From Leptotrichia wadei (GTDB taxonomy: Bacteria > Fusobacteriota > Fusobacteriia > Fusobacteriales > Leptotrichiaceae): a DNA stretch of 64,000 bases. Shown one piece after another: positions 35,946 to 45,063 of the stretch. Position numbers and translations under genes: made by a program. The stretch is taken from contig NZ_AP019841.1 in the NCBI RefSeq assembly GCF_007990445.1, forward strand, positions 1,550,001-1,614,000. The letters run 5' to 3'. The notes beneath the pieces were generated by a model. It was given only the letters and a program-made list of their open reading frames with translations. It ran no database searches and was not told the origin of the DNA. Numbering within the stretch: the first letter of the stretch is position 1; each line of letters begins with the position of its first letter.

Positions 35946-36776
35946 CTAAACCATTTTTTCTTTTACAATTTGAATATTTTCCAAAATATTTTTATAATTA
36001 TTACTTTCCTTTCCAAATGTTTTTTCACAGATTTCTGCACTTTCCTCGAATAATTTCAATGCCTTTTCGTATTCATTCTCTTCAAAATAAAAAGTTGCCA
36101 TATTATTCAAAACTGCCGCATATAAATTGTGAGATTTCCCAACTTCCTTTTCAATTAATTTTAATGATTTTTGTAAATATTCTTCAGCTTTTTCGATATT
36201 TTTTACTTTTAAATAAGGCTGTACTAGATTACTTAGCGTAATTGCATACTGAATGGGATTTTCTCCAACTTTTTCCAGTACTTTCAGACTTTTTTCCTGC
36301 AGCTCAATCGCTTCTTCAAATCGCCCAAGTTCTTGATAAAATAAAGCCAAATTGTTACATACACTTGCATAAACATAATCATTTTGAAGATTATTAGCTT
36401 CATAAATTTTCATCGTATTAAGATAAATATCTTCTGTTTTATCATATTTTTTCATAAATCTGTAAACTTCCGCCAAGTTTAGGCTGCAAGTCGCATATGG
36501 AATACTGTCTTTCCCATACTTTTTCTCAATAAATCCTCGTGCTTTCAGCAAAGCATCTTTCGCTGTGTCAAACTCCCCGACATACTTAAGTGTTCCCCCA
36601 ACTTCATTCAAAATTTTAATATTATCGTCACTTTCTTCCCCAAAAACATCTTCCGTAAGTTCTGCTAATTCCTTTAAAACTTTAACTTCCTCCACAACAT
36701 TTCCCTGCTGCATAAGTTCTTTTCTCAAATTTGTCAATTCATTTATTCTAATTTTCTTTTCAAATTCGTTTAACAT
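35946..36776 (-). CDS. Tetratricopeptide-repeat protein (kinesin-light-chain-like)
   Basis: 276 residues made of about six 42-residue TPRs of the kinesin light chain type, for instance YASVCNNLALFYQELGRFEEA and YAAVLNNMATFYFEENEYEKA. No signal peptide, so cytosolic. It is first in the trio followed by DUF4037 and DUF4125 proteins, and is probably the scaffold that binds them or their target. AAAGGAAG precedes the ATG. Confidence 0.85.
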   Translation of the reverse strand: MLNEFEKKIRINELTNLRKELMQQGNVVEEVKVLKELAELTEDVFGEESDDNIKILNEVGGTLKYVGEFDTAKDALLKARGFIEKKYGKDSIPYATCSLNLAEVYRFMKKYDKTEDIYLNTMKIYEANNLQNDYVYASVCNNLALFYQELGRFEEAIELQEKSLKVLEKVGENPIQYAITLSNLVQPYLKVKNIEKAEEYLQKSLKLIEKEVGKSHNLYAAVLNNMATFYFEENEYEKALKLFEESAEICEKTFGKESNNYKNILENIQIVKEKMV

Positions 36777-36928
36777 TTTAGATTTCTTCCTTTCATTAAT
36801 TCTTTTTTATTTGAATATATTTCATTTTTAAATTTATTATTTAATAAAATTTTACCATACAAAATTATATTCTGCAACAATATAAAAAATAATTTTTTGA
36901 ATCTATTGTATAAAAATTAAATATGTGC
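36777..36928. other. Divergent intergenic region between the TPR gene and the thiamine operon
   Basis: AT-rich DNA that must hold the promoter of the minus-strand TPR trio. No further features could be read; the thiamine promoter and TPP riboswitch to its right are listed separately. Confidence 0.4.
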
Positions 36929-36934
36929 TATTAT
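36906..36934 (+). promoter_or_regulatory. Promoter of the thiamine operon
   Basis: TTGTAT (36906-36911) and TATTAT (36929-36934) lie 17 bases apart, about 30 bases upstream of the TPP riboswitch, exactly where the leader should begin. Confidence 0.6.
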
Positions 36935-36964
36935 ATTAAGTGTGAATAAAATTAAATAATAAAA

Positions 36965-37058
36965 CTAGTTACAAGGGAGTCAACAAATTGACTGAGAAAA
37001 GGATGTGAGCCTTGACCTTTTGACCTGATTTGGATAATGCCAACGTAGGAAGTAAGAA
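36965..37058 (+). ncRNA. TPP riboswitch (THI element)
   Basis: Conserved TPP aptamer blocks are in order: ACAAGGGAGTC (the GGGG-like 5' arm), ACTGAGA in the pyrimidine-sensing J3/2 loop, then CTTGACCTTTTGACCTGA, TTTGGATAATGCCAACGTAGG and GAAG. These are the CUGAGA and ACCUGAU...GGAUAAUGCCAGCGUAGGGAAG hallmarks. It lies 65 bases before thiD, between the promoter and the first gene, so TPP should switch off the whole operon. No strong intrinsic terminator is visible after it, suggesting it may act on translation of thiD or on a less obvious stem. Confidence 0.93.
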
Positions 37059-37122
37059 AGTTTATTTTAGATTACAAAGTATGTACAAATTAGGTATATA
37101 CTTTTTTTATTTGGAGGAAAAT

Positions 37123-37956
37123 ATGAAAAATGTATTGTCAATAGCAGGTTCAGATTGCAGTGCAGGTGCAGGAATACAAGCTGACTTGAAAACTTTTGCC
37201 GCAAATGAAGTTTATGGAATGACGGTTATTACAAGTTTAACTGCACAGAACCCGCAGAAAGTAAAGATGATAGAAAATGTCTCAATAGAGATGTTAAAAA
37301 ATCAGATAGAAGCAATATTAGATACTATAAAAGTTTCTGCCATAAAAATTGGAATGATAAATACTAAAGAAAACGGGGAAATAATATATGAATCTTTATT
37401 GAAATATAAAGCAGAAAATATAGTTCTTGATCCTGTGATGATTGCGACAAGCGGAAATTCTTTAATAAAAGATGAAACAAAAGACTTTTTAGTAAATAAA
37501 TTATTTAAACTGGCGGATATAATTACACCTAATTTAGATGAAACAAAAGAAATAGTAAAAATAATTTTAAAAAATGAAAATATTGAGGACATAAATAGCA
37601 TAGAAAAAATGAAAACTTATGGAAAGATAATTGCAGATTTTACTAAAAAATGGATTCTTGTTAAAGGGGGACATCTTTCAAATAGTGCAGTGGATATTCT
37701 TATAAATAAAGAAAAAGTATATGTTTTAAAAGGAGAAAAAATTTCTAGCAACAATACTCATGGGACTGGTTGCAGTTTATCTTCAGCTATTGCTTCTAAT
37801 TTAGCCAAGGGCTATTCTATGCTGGACTCAGTTAAGAAAGCTAAGAATTTTGTCTTATGTTCAATAAGAAATTCAGTAGATTTTGGAGAAATAGGTGGGA
37901 CGGTAAATCAAATGGGAGAAATATACAAAAATATTGATATAGAAAAACTTTATTAA
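37123..37956 (+). CDS. thiD: Hydroxymethylpyrimidine (phosphate) kinase
   Basis: Phosphorylates HMP and HMP-P in the pyrimidine branch of thiamine synthesis. N-terminal SIAGSDCSAGAGIQADLKTF (5-24) and KMIGMI-like sequence KIGMINT, then ILDPVMIATSG and the C-terminal THGTGCSLSSAI with the catalytic Cys are the ribokinase-type landmarks. 277 residues from ATG 37123, which has TTGGAGG 6 bases upstream; an earlier in-frame start at 37030 would lie inside the riboswitch and is rejected. First gene of the operon. Confidence 0.95.
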   Translation: MKNVLSIAGSDCSAGAGIQADLKTFAANEVYGMTVITSLTAQNPQKVKMIENVSIEMLKNQIEAILDTIKVSAIKIGMINTKENGEIIYESLLKYKAENIVLDPVMIATSGNSLIKDETKDFLVNKLFKLADIITPNLDETKEIVKIILKNENIEDINSIEKMKTYGKIIADFTKKWILVKGGHLSNSAVDILINKEKVYVLKGEKISSNNTHGTGCSLSSAIASNLAKGYSMLDSVKKAKNFVLCSIRNSVDFGEIGGTVNQMGEIYKNIDIEKLY

Positions 37957-37972
37957 TTATTAAGGGGAATAT

Positions 37973-38593
37973 ATGGATTTAAAAGACTGTAAAATTTATT
38001 TAGTTACTGATGAAAAAGCTTGTAATGGAAAAGATTTTTATAAATGTATAGAAGAAAGTATTAAAGGTGGAATAAAAATAGTTCAGTTAAGAGAAAAAAA
38101 CAGTTCTACAAAAGACTTTTATGAAAAGGCATTAAAAGTAAAAGAAATCTGCAAAAATTATGGAGCATTATTCATTATAAATGACAGATTGGACATAGCA
38201 CAGGCTGTTGAGGCAGATGGAGTTCATTTAGGACAAGCTGATATTCCAATAGAAAAGGCAAGAAAGATTTTAAAAAATAAATTTTTAATTGGAGCAACAG
38301 CAAGAAATGCAAAAGAAGCTAAAAAAGCAGAACTGTTAGGAGCAGATTATATAGGAAGTGGAGCTATTTTTGGAACAAATACAAAAGACAATGCAAAAAA
38401 ATTAGAAATGGAAGATTTAAAAAAGATAGTAAATAGTGTAAAAATTCCAGTTTTTGCAATAGGAGGAATAAATATTAGTAATGTATGTATGTTAAAAAAT
38501 ATTGGACTGCAGGGAATATGTGCAGTTTCAGGGATATTATCAGAAAAAGATTGTAAAAAAACAGTAAATATTATGCTAAAAAATTTTATTTAA
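37973..38593 (+). CDS. thiE: Thiamine-phosphate synthase
   Basis: Couples HMP-PP to the thiazole phosphate to make thiamine phosphate. It has QLREKN (about 40-45), the IINDRLDIA loop, [18 protein letters not shown], then [11 protein letters not shown] and [10 protein letters not shown], a full TIM-barrel set. 206 residues is normal. AAGGGG precedes the ATG, 16 bases after thiD. This is the true ThiE; the last gene of the operon is the related TenI. Confidence 0.95.
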   Translation: MDLKDCKIYLVTDEKACNGKDFYKCIEESIKGGIKIVQLREKNSSTKDFYEKALKVKEICKNYGALFIINDRLDIAQAVEADGVHLGQADIPIEKARKILKNKFLIGATARNAKEAKKAELLGADYIGSGAIFGTNTKDNAKKLEMEDLKKIVNSVKIPVFAIGGINISNVCMLKNIGLQGICAVSGILSEKDCKKTVNIMLKNFI

Positions 38594-38613
38594 TACAAGG
38601 AGATGATATTATT

Positions 38614-39915
38614 ATGTATAAAACACAGATGGAAGCTGCTAAAAAAGGTATTTTAACAAAGGAGATGAAAAGTATTGCAGAAAGTGAATCTATGGATGAA
38701 AAAATTTTAATGGAAAGAGTAGCAAAAGGTGAAATTGCTATTCCTGCAAATAAAAATCATAGCTCTCTTTTAGCAAAAGGAGTTGGGACAGGTTTATCTA
38801 CAAAAATAAATGTAAATTTAGGAATATCAAAGGATTGTCCCAACATAAATAGAGAATTGGAAAAAGCAAAAGTTGCCATAGATATGAAAGCAGATGCAAT
38901 AATGGATTTAAGTTCATTTGGTAAGACAGAAAAATTTAGAAAAAAATTAATCGCTATGTCTACTGCAATGATTGGAACAGTTCCTGTTTACGATGCAATT
39001 GGCTTTTATGATAAGGAATTAAAGGATATAAAGGCAGAAGAATTTTTAGATGTGGTAAGAAAACATGCAGAAGATGGAGTCGACTTTGTTACTATTCATG
39101 CAGGGTTAAATAGAGAAGCAGTAGAACTTTTCAAAAGGAATGAAAGAATAACTAATATCGTTTCAAGAGGAGGTTCGCTTATGTATGCCTGGATGGAACT
39201 TCACAATGCTGAAAATCCTTTTTATGAAAACTTTGATAAACTTTTAGATATTTGTGAAGAATATGATATGACAATAAGTTTAGGAGATGCACTAAGATCA
39301 GGCTGCTTAAATGATGCAACAGATGCCTGTCAGATAAAAGAACTAATAACATTGGGAGAATTGGCAAAAAGAGCTTGGAAAAGAAATGTTCAAATAATAA
39401 TCGAAGGACCAGGACATATGGCAATAGATGAAATAGAAGCAAATGTGAAGTTAGAAAAGAAGCTTTGCCACAATGCACCTTTTTATGTACTAGGACCATT
39501 AGTAACAGATATTGCACCAGGCTATGACCATATCACTTCAGCAATTGGTGGGGCAATAGCAGCTGCAGCTGGAGTTGATTTTCTATGTTATGTAACACCA
39601 GCAGAGCATTTAAGATTGCCAAACTTAGATGATATGAAAGAAGGAATAATAGCATCTCGTATTGCAGCTCATGCTGCCGATATTAGTAAAAAAGTTCCAA
39701 AGGCTATTGACTGGGATAATAGAATGGCAAAATATAGAGCAGATATAGATTGGGAAGGAATGTTTGCAGAAGCAATAGATGAAGAAAAAGCCAGAAGATA
39801 TAGAAAAGAGTCTACTCCTGAAAATGAAGATACTTGTACTATGTGCGGAAAAATGTGTTCTATGAGAACTATGAAAAAAATAATGTCAGGTGAAGATGTA
39901 AATATTTTAAAATAG
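38614..39915 (+). CDS. thiC: Phosphomethylpyrimidine synthase
   Basis: Radical SAM enzyme that rearranges aminoimidazole ribotide to HMP phosphate. 433 residues, the short form lacking the N-terminal extension of the proteobacterial enzyme. The C-terminal cluster motif reads [12 protein letters not shown], with three Cys that bind the 4Fe-4S cluster. [32 protein letters not shown] and [12 protein letters not shown] are strongly conserved. AAGGAG precedes the ATG, 20 bases after thiE. Confidence 0.98.
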   Translation: MYKTQMEAAKKGILTKEMKSIAESESMDEKILMERVAKGEIAIPANKNHSSLLAKGVGTGLSTKINVNLGISKDCPNINRELEKAKVAIDMKADAIMDLSSFGKTEKFRKKLIAMSTAMIGTVPVYDAIGFYDKELKDIKAEEFLDVVRKHAEDGVDFVTIHAGLNREAVELFKRNERITNIVSRGGSLMYAWMELHNAENPFYENFDKLLDICEEYDMTISLGDALRSGCLNDATDACQIKELITLGELAKRAWKRNVQIIIEGPGHMAIDEIEANVKLEKKLCHNAPFYVLGPLVTDIAPGYDHITSAIGGAIAAAAGVDFLCYVTPAEHLRLPNLDDMKEGIIASRIAAHAADISKKVPKAIDWDNRMAKYRADIDWEGMFAEAIDEEKARRYRKESTPENEDTCTMCGKMCSMRTMKKIMSGEDVNILK

Positions 39916-39924
39916 GAGTGTAAA

Positions 39925-40119
39925 ATGGCAAAAATTAACGGAAAATATGAAGAAATTAACAATATTAACTTGCTAGATTATTTAACAAAAAATAAATATA
40001 GAACAGATAGAATTGTTGTTGATTTCAACGGAAATATAATAAAAAAGGAAGATTTTGAAAAAATTAATATAAAAAATACAGATAAGATAGAAATCGTATG
40101 TTTTGTTGGTGGAGGTTAA
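39925..40119 (+). CDS. thiS: Sulfur carrier protein ThiS
   Basis: 64-residue ubiquitin-like protein ending in GGG, whose C-terminal Gly is adenylated and thiocarboxylated to donate sulfur to the thiazole. It lies 9 bases after thiC and 3 bases before thiF, its activator. TAGGAG precedes the ATG. Confidence 0.95.
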   Translation: MAKINGKYEEINNINLLDYLTKNKYRTDRIVVDFNGNIIKKEDFEKINIKNTDKIEIVCFVGGG

Positions 40120-40122
40120 TAT

Positions 40123-40740
40123 ATGGATTTAAAAGAAGAAGATTTGCTTAAAAGAAATGTGAAAGGTACATTTGAAAAATTAAAAAAGACAAAAATCTGT
40201 ATTTTAGGCTTGGGAGGATTGGGTTCAAATGTGGCGATTTTACTTGCAAAAGCAGGGATAGGATATTTAAAATTAGTAGATTTTGATATTGTCGAAGCAA
40301 GTAATTTGAATAGACAGCAATATAGAATATCTCATATAGGAATGAAAAAAACTAAAGCTATAAAAAATATTATAAAGGAAATAAATCCTTTTGTAAAAGT
40401 TGATATTCTGGATACAAAAGTGGATAAAGAAAATATATCTTCTATAGTTAAAGATATAAAAATTATTGTAGAAGCCTTTGATAGAGCTGAAACAAAAGCT
40501 ATGGCAATAGAAAAATTACTGACAAATAAAAATAAAATAGTTATATCCGCATCTGGAATGGCTGGTTTAGGCTCATCAAATGAAATTATTACAAGAAGAG
40601 TTAGAGATAATTTTTATTTGACTGGGGATAATTATTCGGATTATGAAGAATATTCGGGCATTATGTCAACTAGAGTTATGATCTGTGCCGCACACCAAGC
40701 CAATATGGTTTTAAGATTAATACTAGGAGAAGAAAAATGA
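40123..40740 (+). CDS. thiF: ThiS adenylyltransferase
   Basis: E1-like enzyme that adenylates the ThiS C-terminus. Nucleotide-binding [21 protein letters not shown] (about 26-46) and [15 protein letters not shown] (about 52-66) are the classic motifs. 205 residues is the short subtype, without the paired Cys zinc site of E. coli ThiF. GGAGG precedes the ATG. Its stop overlaps the thiG start (ATGA), so expression is coupled. Confidence 0.94.
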   Translation: MDLKEEDLLKRNVKGTFEKLKKTKICILGLGGLGSNVAILLAKAGIGYLKLVDFDIVEASNLNRQQYRISHIGMKKTKAIKNIIKEINPFVKVDILDTKVDKENISSIVKDIKIIVEAFDRAETKAMAIEKLLTNKNKIVISASGMAGLGSSNEIITRRVRDNFYLTGDNYSDYEEYSGIMSTRVMICAAHQANMVLRLILGEEK

Positions 40741-41510
40741 AAGATAGTTTTAAACTTGGAAATAAAGAATTTAATTCAAGATTTATTCTTGGTTCAGGAA
40801 AATATTCAAATGAATTAATAAATAGTGCCATTAATTATGCACAAGCAGAAATGGTAACTGTTGCGATGAGAAGAGCTGTTAGTGGAGTTTGGGAAAATAT
40901 CTTAGATTATATCCCTAAAAACATAACCTTGCTTCCTAATACTTCTGGTGCAAGAAATGCAAAAGAAGCAGTAAAAATAGCAAGACTTGCAAGAGAATAC
41001 ACTCAAGGAGATTTTATTAAAATTGAAGTTATAAAAGATAGCAAATATCTTTTGCCAGATAACTATGAAACTATAAAGGCAACTGAAATATTGGCAAAAG
41101 AAGGCTTTATTGTAATGCCATATATGTACCCTGATTTGAATGTGGCAAGAGATTTAAGAGATGCAGGAGCAAGCTGTATAATGCCTCTTGCAGCACCAAT
41201 AGGCTCTAATAGAGGACTGATAACAAAGGAATTTATACAAATTTTAATAGATGAGATAGATTTACCAATAATAGTTGATGCAGGGATAGGGAAACCTTCT
41301 CAAGCTTGTGAAGCAATGGAAATGGGAGTAACCGCAATTATGGCAAATACTGCAATAGCAACTGCAAATGATATTCCAAGAATGGCAAAATCCTTTAAGT
41401 ATGCAATACAAGCTGGAAGAGATGCTTATCTTGCAAAAGTAGGAAGAGTTTTGGAAAATGGAGGCTGTGCCTCTTCACCGCTTACAGGATTTTTAAATGA
41501 GGTGGACTAA
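40737..41510 (+). CDS. thiG: Thiazole synthase
   Basis: Forms the thiazole phosphate from DXP, dehydroglycine and ThiS thiocarboxylate. 257 residues with [18 protein letters not shown] (about 40-47), [19 protein letters not shown] with the likely Schiff-base Lys, and [24 protein letters not shown]. It overlaps thiF by 4 bases and thiH by 1. The cysteine desulfurase and DXP synthase that feed it are not in the window. Confidence 0.96.
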   Translation: MKDSFKLGNKEFNSRFILGSGKYSNELINSAINYAQAEMVTVAMRRAVSGVWENILDYIPKNITLLPNTSGARNAKEAVKIARLAREYTQGDFIKIEVIKDSKYLLPDNYETIKATEILAKEGFIVMPYMYPDLNVARDLRDAGASCIMPLAAPIGSNRGLITKEFIQILIDEIDLPIIVDAGIGKPSQACEAMEMGVTAIMANTAIATANDIPRMAKSFKYAIQAGRDAYLAKVGRVLENGGCASSPLTGFLNEVD

Positions 41511-42643
41511 TGAAACTAAAAAACATTAACTCAGATATTTTGAATGAAGTAATAAATAAAATAAATGATTATGACTACAATTCCTTTTCAGATGAAGATA
41601 TAAAAAAAGCCTTAAATAAAGATTATTTATCCACAAGAGATTTTCAAGCACTGCTATCTCCAAAAGCTATAAATTATCTTGAAGAAATGGCACAAAAAGC
41701 AAAAGAATGCAGAAAAAGATATTTTGGAAATTCTGTCTATATGTTTACACCTCTATATATCTCAAACTATTGCGATAATTATTGTATTTACTGTGGTTTT
41801 AACTCGCATAATAAGATAAAAAGGGCTAGATTAAATTTTGAACAGATAGAAGTTGAATTAAAGGAAATAGCAAAAACAGGTTTGGAAGAAATACTTATAC
41901 TTACAGGAGAAAGTGAAAAATATTCCAATATTGAATATATTGGAAAGGCTTGTAAATTAGCAAGAAAATATTTTAATAATGTAGGAATCGAAATATATCC
42001 TGTAAATGTGGAAGACTATAAGTACCTAAATTCTTGTGGAGCGGACTATGTAACAATCTTTCAAGAAACATACAACGAAGAAAAATACCAAAAATTACAT
42101 TTAGAAGGTCATAAAAAAGTTTTTTCATATAGATTTAATTCACAGGAAAGGGCTTTAATGGGGGGGATGAGAGGTGTTGCTTTTGGAGCATTGCTAGGAC
42201 TAGATGATTTTAGAAAAGATGCTTTTTCAACAGGTTATCATGCTTATCTCTTGCAAAAAAAATATCCTCATGCAGAAATCTCTATTTCCTGTCCAAGATT
42301 AAGACCTATTATCAATAATCTAAAAATAGAACAAAAATTTATCAGTGAAAAAGACCTGTTTCAAATTGTATGTGCATATAGACTATTTTTACCTTTTGCA
42401 AATATAACAATATCTACAAGGGAAAAGCCTAATTTTAGGGATAATATAATAAAAATAGCCGCAACAAAAATTTCGGCAGGAGTGGATACAGGAATAGGTG
42501 CTCATAGTGGTTGTTCAAATAAAAAAGGTGACGAGCAGTTTGAAATAGCAGATAGAAGAACAGTAGCTCAAATATTTGAAAAGATAAAAAGTGAAAATTT
42601 ACAACCTGTGATGAACGACTATATTTATTTAGAGGATAATTGA
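41510..42643 (+). CDS. thiH: 2-iminoacetate synthase (tyrosine lyase)
   Basis: Radical SAM enzyme that cleaves tyrosine to dehydroglycine for ThiG, the anaerobic alternative to ThiO. The CX3CX2C motif CDNYCIYCGF lies at about 87-96. RARLNFEQI, ILTGESEKYS and the C-terminal GIGAHSGCSNKKGDEQFEI match the family. 377 residues is standard. Its start overlaps the thiG stop by one base. It uses anaerobic chemistry consistent with a fusobacterial lifestyle. Confidence 0.95.
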   Translation: MKLKNINSDILNEVINKINDYDYNSFSDEDIKKALNKDYLSTRDFQALLSPKAINYLEEMAQKAKECRKRYFGNSVYMFTPLYISNYCDNYCIYCGFNSHNKIKRARLNFEQIEVELKEIAKTGLEEILILTGESEKYSNIEYIGKACKLARKYFNNVGIEIYPVNVEDYKYLNSCGADYVTIFQETYNEEKYQKLHLEGHKKVFSYRFNSQERALMGGMRGVAFGALLGLDDFRKDAFSTGYHAYLLQKKYPHAEISISCPRLRPIINNLKIEQKFISEKDLFQIVCAYRLFLPFANITISTREKPNFRDNIIKIAATKISAGVDTGIGAHSGCSNKKGDEQFEIADRRTVAQIFEKIKSENLQPVMNDYIYLEDN

Positions 42644-42648
42644 TTATT

Positions 42649-43263
42649 ATGGATAAAATAAAATTAAATATTATTAGTAACAGAAAATTATGTGCTAACA
42701 GTAATCTTAAAAAGCAAGTTGAAAAAATTTTTTCTGGTTATGAGAAAAAAATAATTCTAAAAAATTTTGAGATTACTGCACTTACTTTAAGAGAAAAAGA
42801 TTTAGATAAAAGTAAATATCTAAACTTAGTGAAAAAAATTTATCCTATTTGCCAAAAATATAAGATAAATTTAATTTTACATCAAAATTATGATTTAAAC
42901 TTGGATGAAAAATATAATATTGAAGGTATTCATTTAAGTTATAATGTTTTTAAGTCTTTAGAAGAAAATATTAAAACAGGACTTATAAAAAAATATAAAA
43001 AAATAGGAGTATCTATACATAGTCTTGAGGAAGCTAAAGAAGTAGAAATTTTGGGAGCAAACTATGTAGTTGCAGGACATATATTTAAAACAGATTGTAA
43101 AAAAGGCTTAGAACCAAGGGGACTAAAATTTGTTGAAAATCTATCATCTGTATTAAACATTCCTGTATTTGCAATAGGCGGAATAAATGAAAGAAATTCC
43201 CAGTCTGTTATTAATAGTGGAGCTTTTGGACTATGTATGATGTCAAGTCTAATGAAATATTAA
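42649..43263 (+). CDS. tenI: TenI-type thiazole tautomerase
   Basis: ThiE-related TIM barrel, but it lacks the ThiE INDR and GVHLGQ motifs. It carries the TenI block SIHSLEEAKEVE followed by GHIFKTDCKKGLEPRG, nearly the same as B. subtilis TenI, whose His in this block tautomerises the thiazole. It therefore probably completes the thiazole branch rather than duplicating ThiE. 204 residues from ATG 42649; a TTG at 42640 three codons earlier, just after AGAGGA, is the alternative start and would overlap thiH. Confidence 0.85.
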   Translation: MDKIKLNIISNRKLCANSNLKKQVEKIFSGYEKKIILKNFEITALTLREKDLDKSKYLNLVKKIYPICQKYKINLILHQNYDLNLDEKYNIEGIHLSYNVFKSLEENIKTGLIKKYKKIGVSIHSLEEAKEVEILGANYVVAGHIFKTDCKKGLEPRGLKFVENLSSVLNIPVFAIGGINERNSQSVINSGAFGLCMMSSLMKY

Positions 43264-43299
43264 ACTATCTATTATGTTTTATATTAGAATAAGACAATC

Positions 43300-44028
43300 C
43301 TATTTTTCACAGCTTTTAATAAATTTGTCAAAAATCTTTTGCATTTTTTGGTTCCCACGGACTGCCATCATTTCAGGATGCCATTGAACGGCATAAAAGA
43401 ATTTGTGATTTTTATTTTGGAAAGCCTCTATTATTCCATCATTTGCCTTCGCAATTGAAGTTAATCCATTTCCTAAATCTTTTATCATTTGATGATGATA
43501 GGAATTTACCCTTGCTTTTTCTCCAAAAATTTCAAATAAAATATTGTTCTTTTCAATGTTTATATCGTGTGTTGGCAAATCTGGAAGCCATTTTTGCATA
43601 TGGTTAATTGTTGTTCCTGTATATTTTACATCTTGATACAGACTTCCACCAAAATAAACATTTGCAATTTGAAGTCCACGGCAAATTCCAAAAACAGGTT
43701 TTCCGGTTTTCATAAATTCATCTAAAATTACAAGTTCAAATTCATCACGCTGCGGTGTAATGCTTCCAACCTCCTGCAGACAGTCTTCTCCATATAAAAC
43801 TGGATCAGGATCTCCCCCGCCCGAAAGTAAAAGTCCATCTAAAACTTGTATCTGTTCCTTTATAACTTCAAGATTTTCAGTTATTGGCAAAATAAACGGA
43901 ATTCCTCCAGCATTTATGACGGCTTTGCTATAATCTACTGAAACTATTGTTTTGTGGTCATTTAATCTGTTTGGATTTAATTCCAGCGAAGTAGTGATTC
44001 CTATTAATGGTTTTCTTTTGTTATTCAT
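43300..44028 (-). CDS. Class I glutamine-amidotransferase-type gamma-glutamyl hydrolase (PuuD-like)
   Basis: 242 residues of the peptidase C26 family, which includes gamma-glutamyl-GABA hydrolase. The nucleophile elbow is PVFGICRG (Cys about 116), and the catalytic His/Glu pair is in AVQWHPEMM near 218. LLSGGGDPDP is the oxyanion region. Substrate cannot be decided; PuuD (putrescine route) or peptidoglycan/folate-type gamma-glutamyl cleavage are possible. It lies 27 bases after the dipeptidase gene and ends convergently with tenI. Confidence 0.9.
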   Translation of the reverse strand: MNNKRKPLIGITTSLELNPNRLNDHKTIVSVDYSKAVINAGGIPFILPITENLEVIKEQIQVLDGLLLSGGGDPDPVLYGEDCLQEVGSITPQRDEFELVILDEFMKTGKPVFGICRGLQIANVYFGGSLYQDVKYTGTTINHMQKWLPDLPTHDINIEKNNILFEIFGEKARVNSYHHQMIKDLGNGLTSIAKANDGIIEAFQNKNHKFFYAVQWHPEMMAVRGNQKMQKIFDKFIKSCEK

Positions 44029-44055
44029 TTCCGCAATTCCCTTCTTTACTTTTTC

Positions 44056-45033
44056 TTATTTAAAATTTCTCACTCTTCCAAAAAAGTCAATAAAATTCTT
44101 ATAAGTTACCATCTCAATTTCATTTTGAGAATACCCTCTCTTTTTCAAGGCTTTTTCCACATTTCCCAGTTCTGTAACATCGTGCAATCCTGAAAGTCCA
44201 GAAACTTCTTCCCCTTCTGGCGTATAATATTCTGCAAAATCAAGCCCAAATCCAACTTTATCCAGCCCAATTTTTTCAGCCACATATTCCAGATGATTTA
44301 AAAGCATTTCCAAATTTTTATCACTTTCATTTTGACTGACAAAATTATGATAACTATTCATTCCAACTATTCCACCACGTTCACCAATACACAAAATCTG
44401 ATCATCATTCAAGTTTCTCATTGATGGACAAAGACTTCTCGCATTTGAATGGGAAGCAAAAAATGGTTTTTTAGAATGTTTTGCAATATCCCAGAAAGTC
44501 TTATCATTTGCATGTGAAACATCAAGCAGGATTCCAAGTTCATTAATTATTTTCACAGCATCAATTCCAAGTGGTGTAAGTCCTCTGTTTTTATCCCCGC
44601 TTTGCCCTGTCGCAAAAGCATTTGTTTCATTCCAAGTCATTCCGATATGTCGCACACCAAGCTGATACAGCAAATAAATATAGTCAAGCTTATCCCCGAT
44701 TCCAGGAAGCCCTTCAATTCCAAGCACAACTCCAAATTTTTTATCCTTTTCATTCAAACTTTTTTCCATCATTTTAAAATCAGATGGCTCTTTTATTATT
44801 TTTATCAAATCCCTTGCATAATGCAGTTCTTCAGTCATTGCCCTTAAATCTGAAAAAAAATATTCCTCAGCATTTTCTACTTTATTTACATTCAAATAAA
44901 TTACAAAAATTCCTCCAGAAAGTCCTCCCTTCAAGAATTTATCCTTATATTTATTTCTTATAACATCTTTATTTCCCTTTTTGTATTCCCAAAAATTATC
45001 TGTCCACACATCTGCGTGCATATCGAAAAACAT
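44056..45033 (-). CDS. Membrane-dipeptidase family (M19) zinc dipeptidase
   Basis: 325 residues of the renal-dipeptidase family, a metal-dependent TIM barrel. The first metal motif DMHADVW is at 4-10, the bridging Glu lies in GIEGLPG (about 124-130), then the metal histidines in LDVSHANDKTFWD and ASHSNARSLCPSMRNL, and GFGLDFAEYY near 265. Such enzymes cleave L-D or L-L dipeptides. No signal peptide, so cytosolic. A neighbouring gamma-glutamyl hydrolase suggests peptide or cell-wall fragment scavenging. Confidence 0.92.
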   Translation of the reverse strand: MFFDMHADVWTDNFWEYKKGNKDVIRNKYKDKFLKGGLSGGIFVIYLNVNKVENAEEYFFSDLRAMTEELHYARDLIKIIKEPSDFKMMEKSLNEKDKKFGVVLGIEGLPGIGDKLDYIYLLYQLGVRHIGMTWNETNAFATGQSGDKNRGLTPLGIDAVKIINELGILLDVSHANDKTFWDIAKHSKKPFFASHSNARSLCPSMRNLNDDQILCIGERGGIVGMNSYHNFVSQNESDKNLEMLLNHLEYVAEKIGLDKVGFGLDFAEYYTPEGEEVSGLSGLHDVTELGNVEKALKKRGYSQNEIEMVTYKNFIDFFGRVRNFK

Positions 45034-45063
45034 TAATTTTTCCTTCTTTCTTTATTTTTTATT

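Noticed and set aside
37030-37122. Longer N-terminus of ThiD starting inside the leader
   Set aside because: The first bases would be part of the TPP aptamer, the extra residues do not match ThiD, and GGAGG lies properly spaced before ATG 37123.
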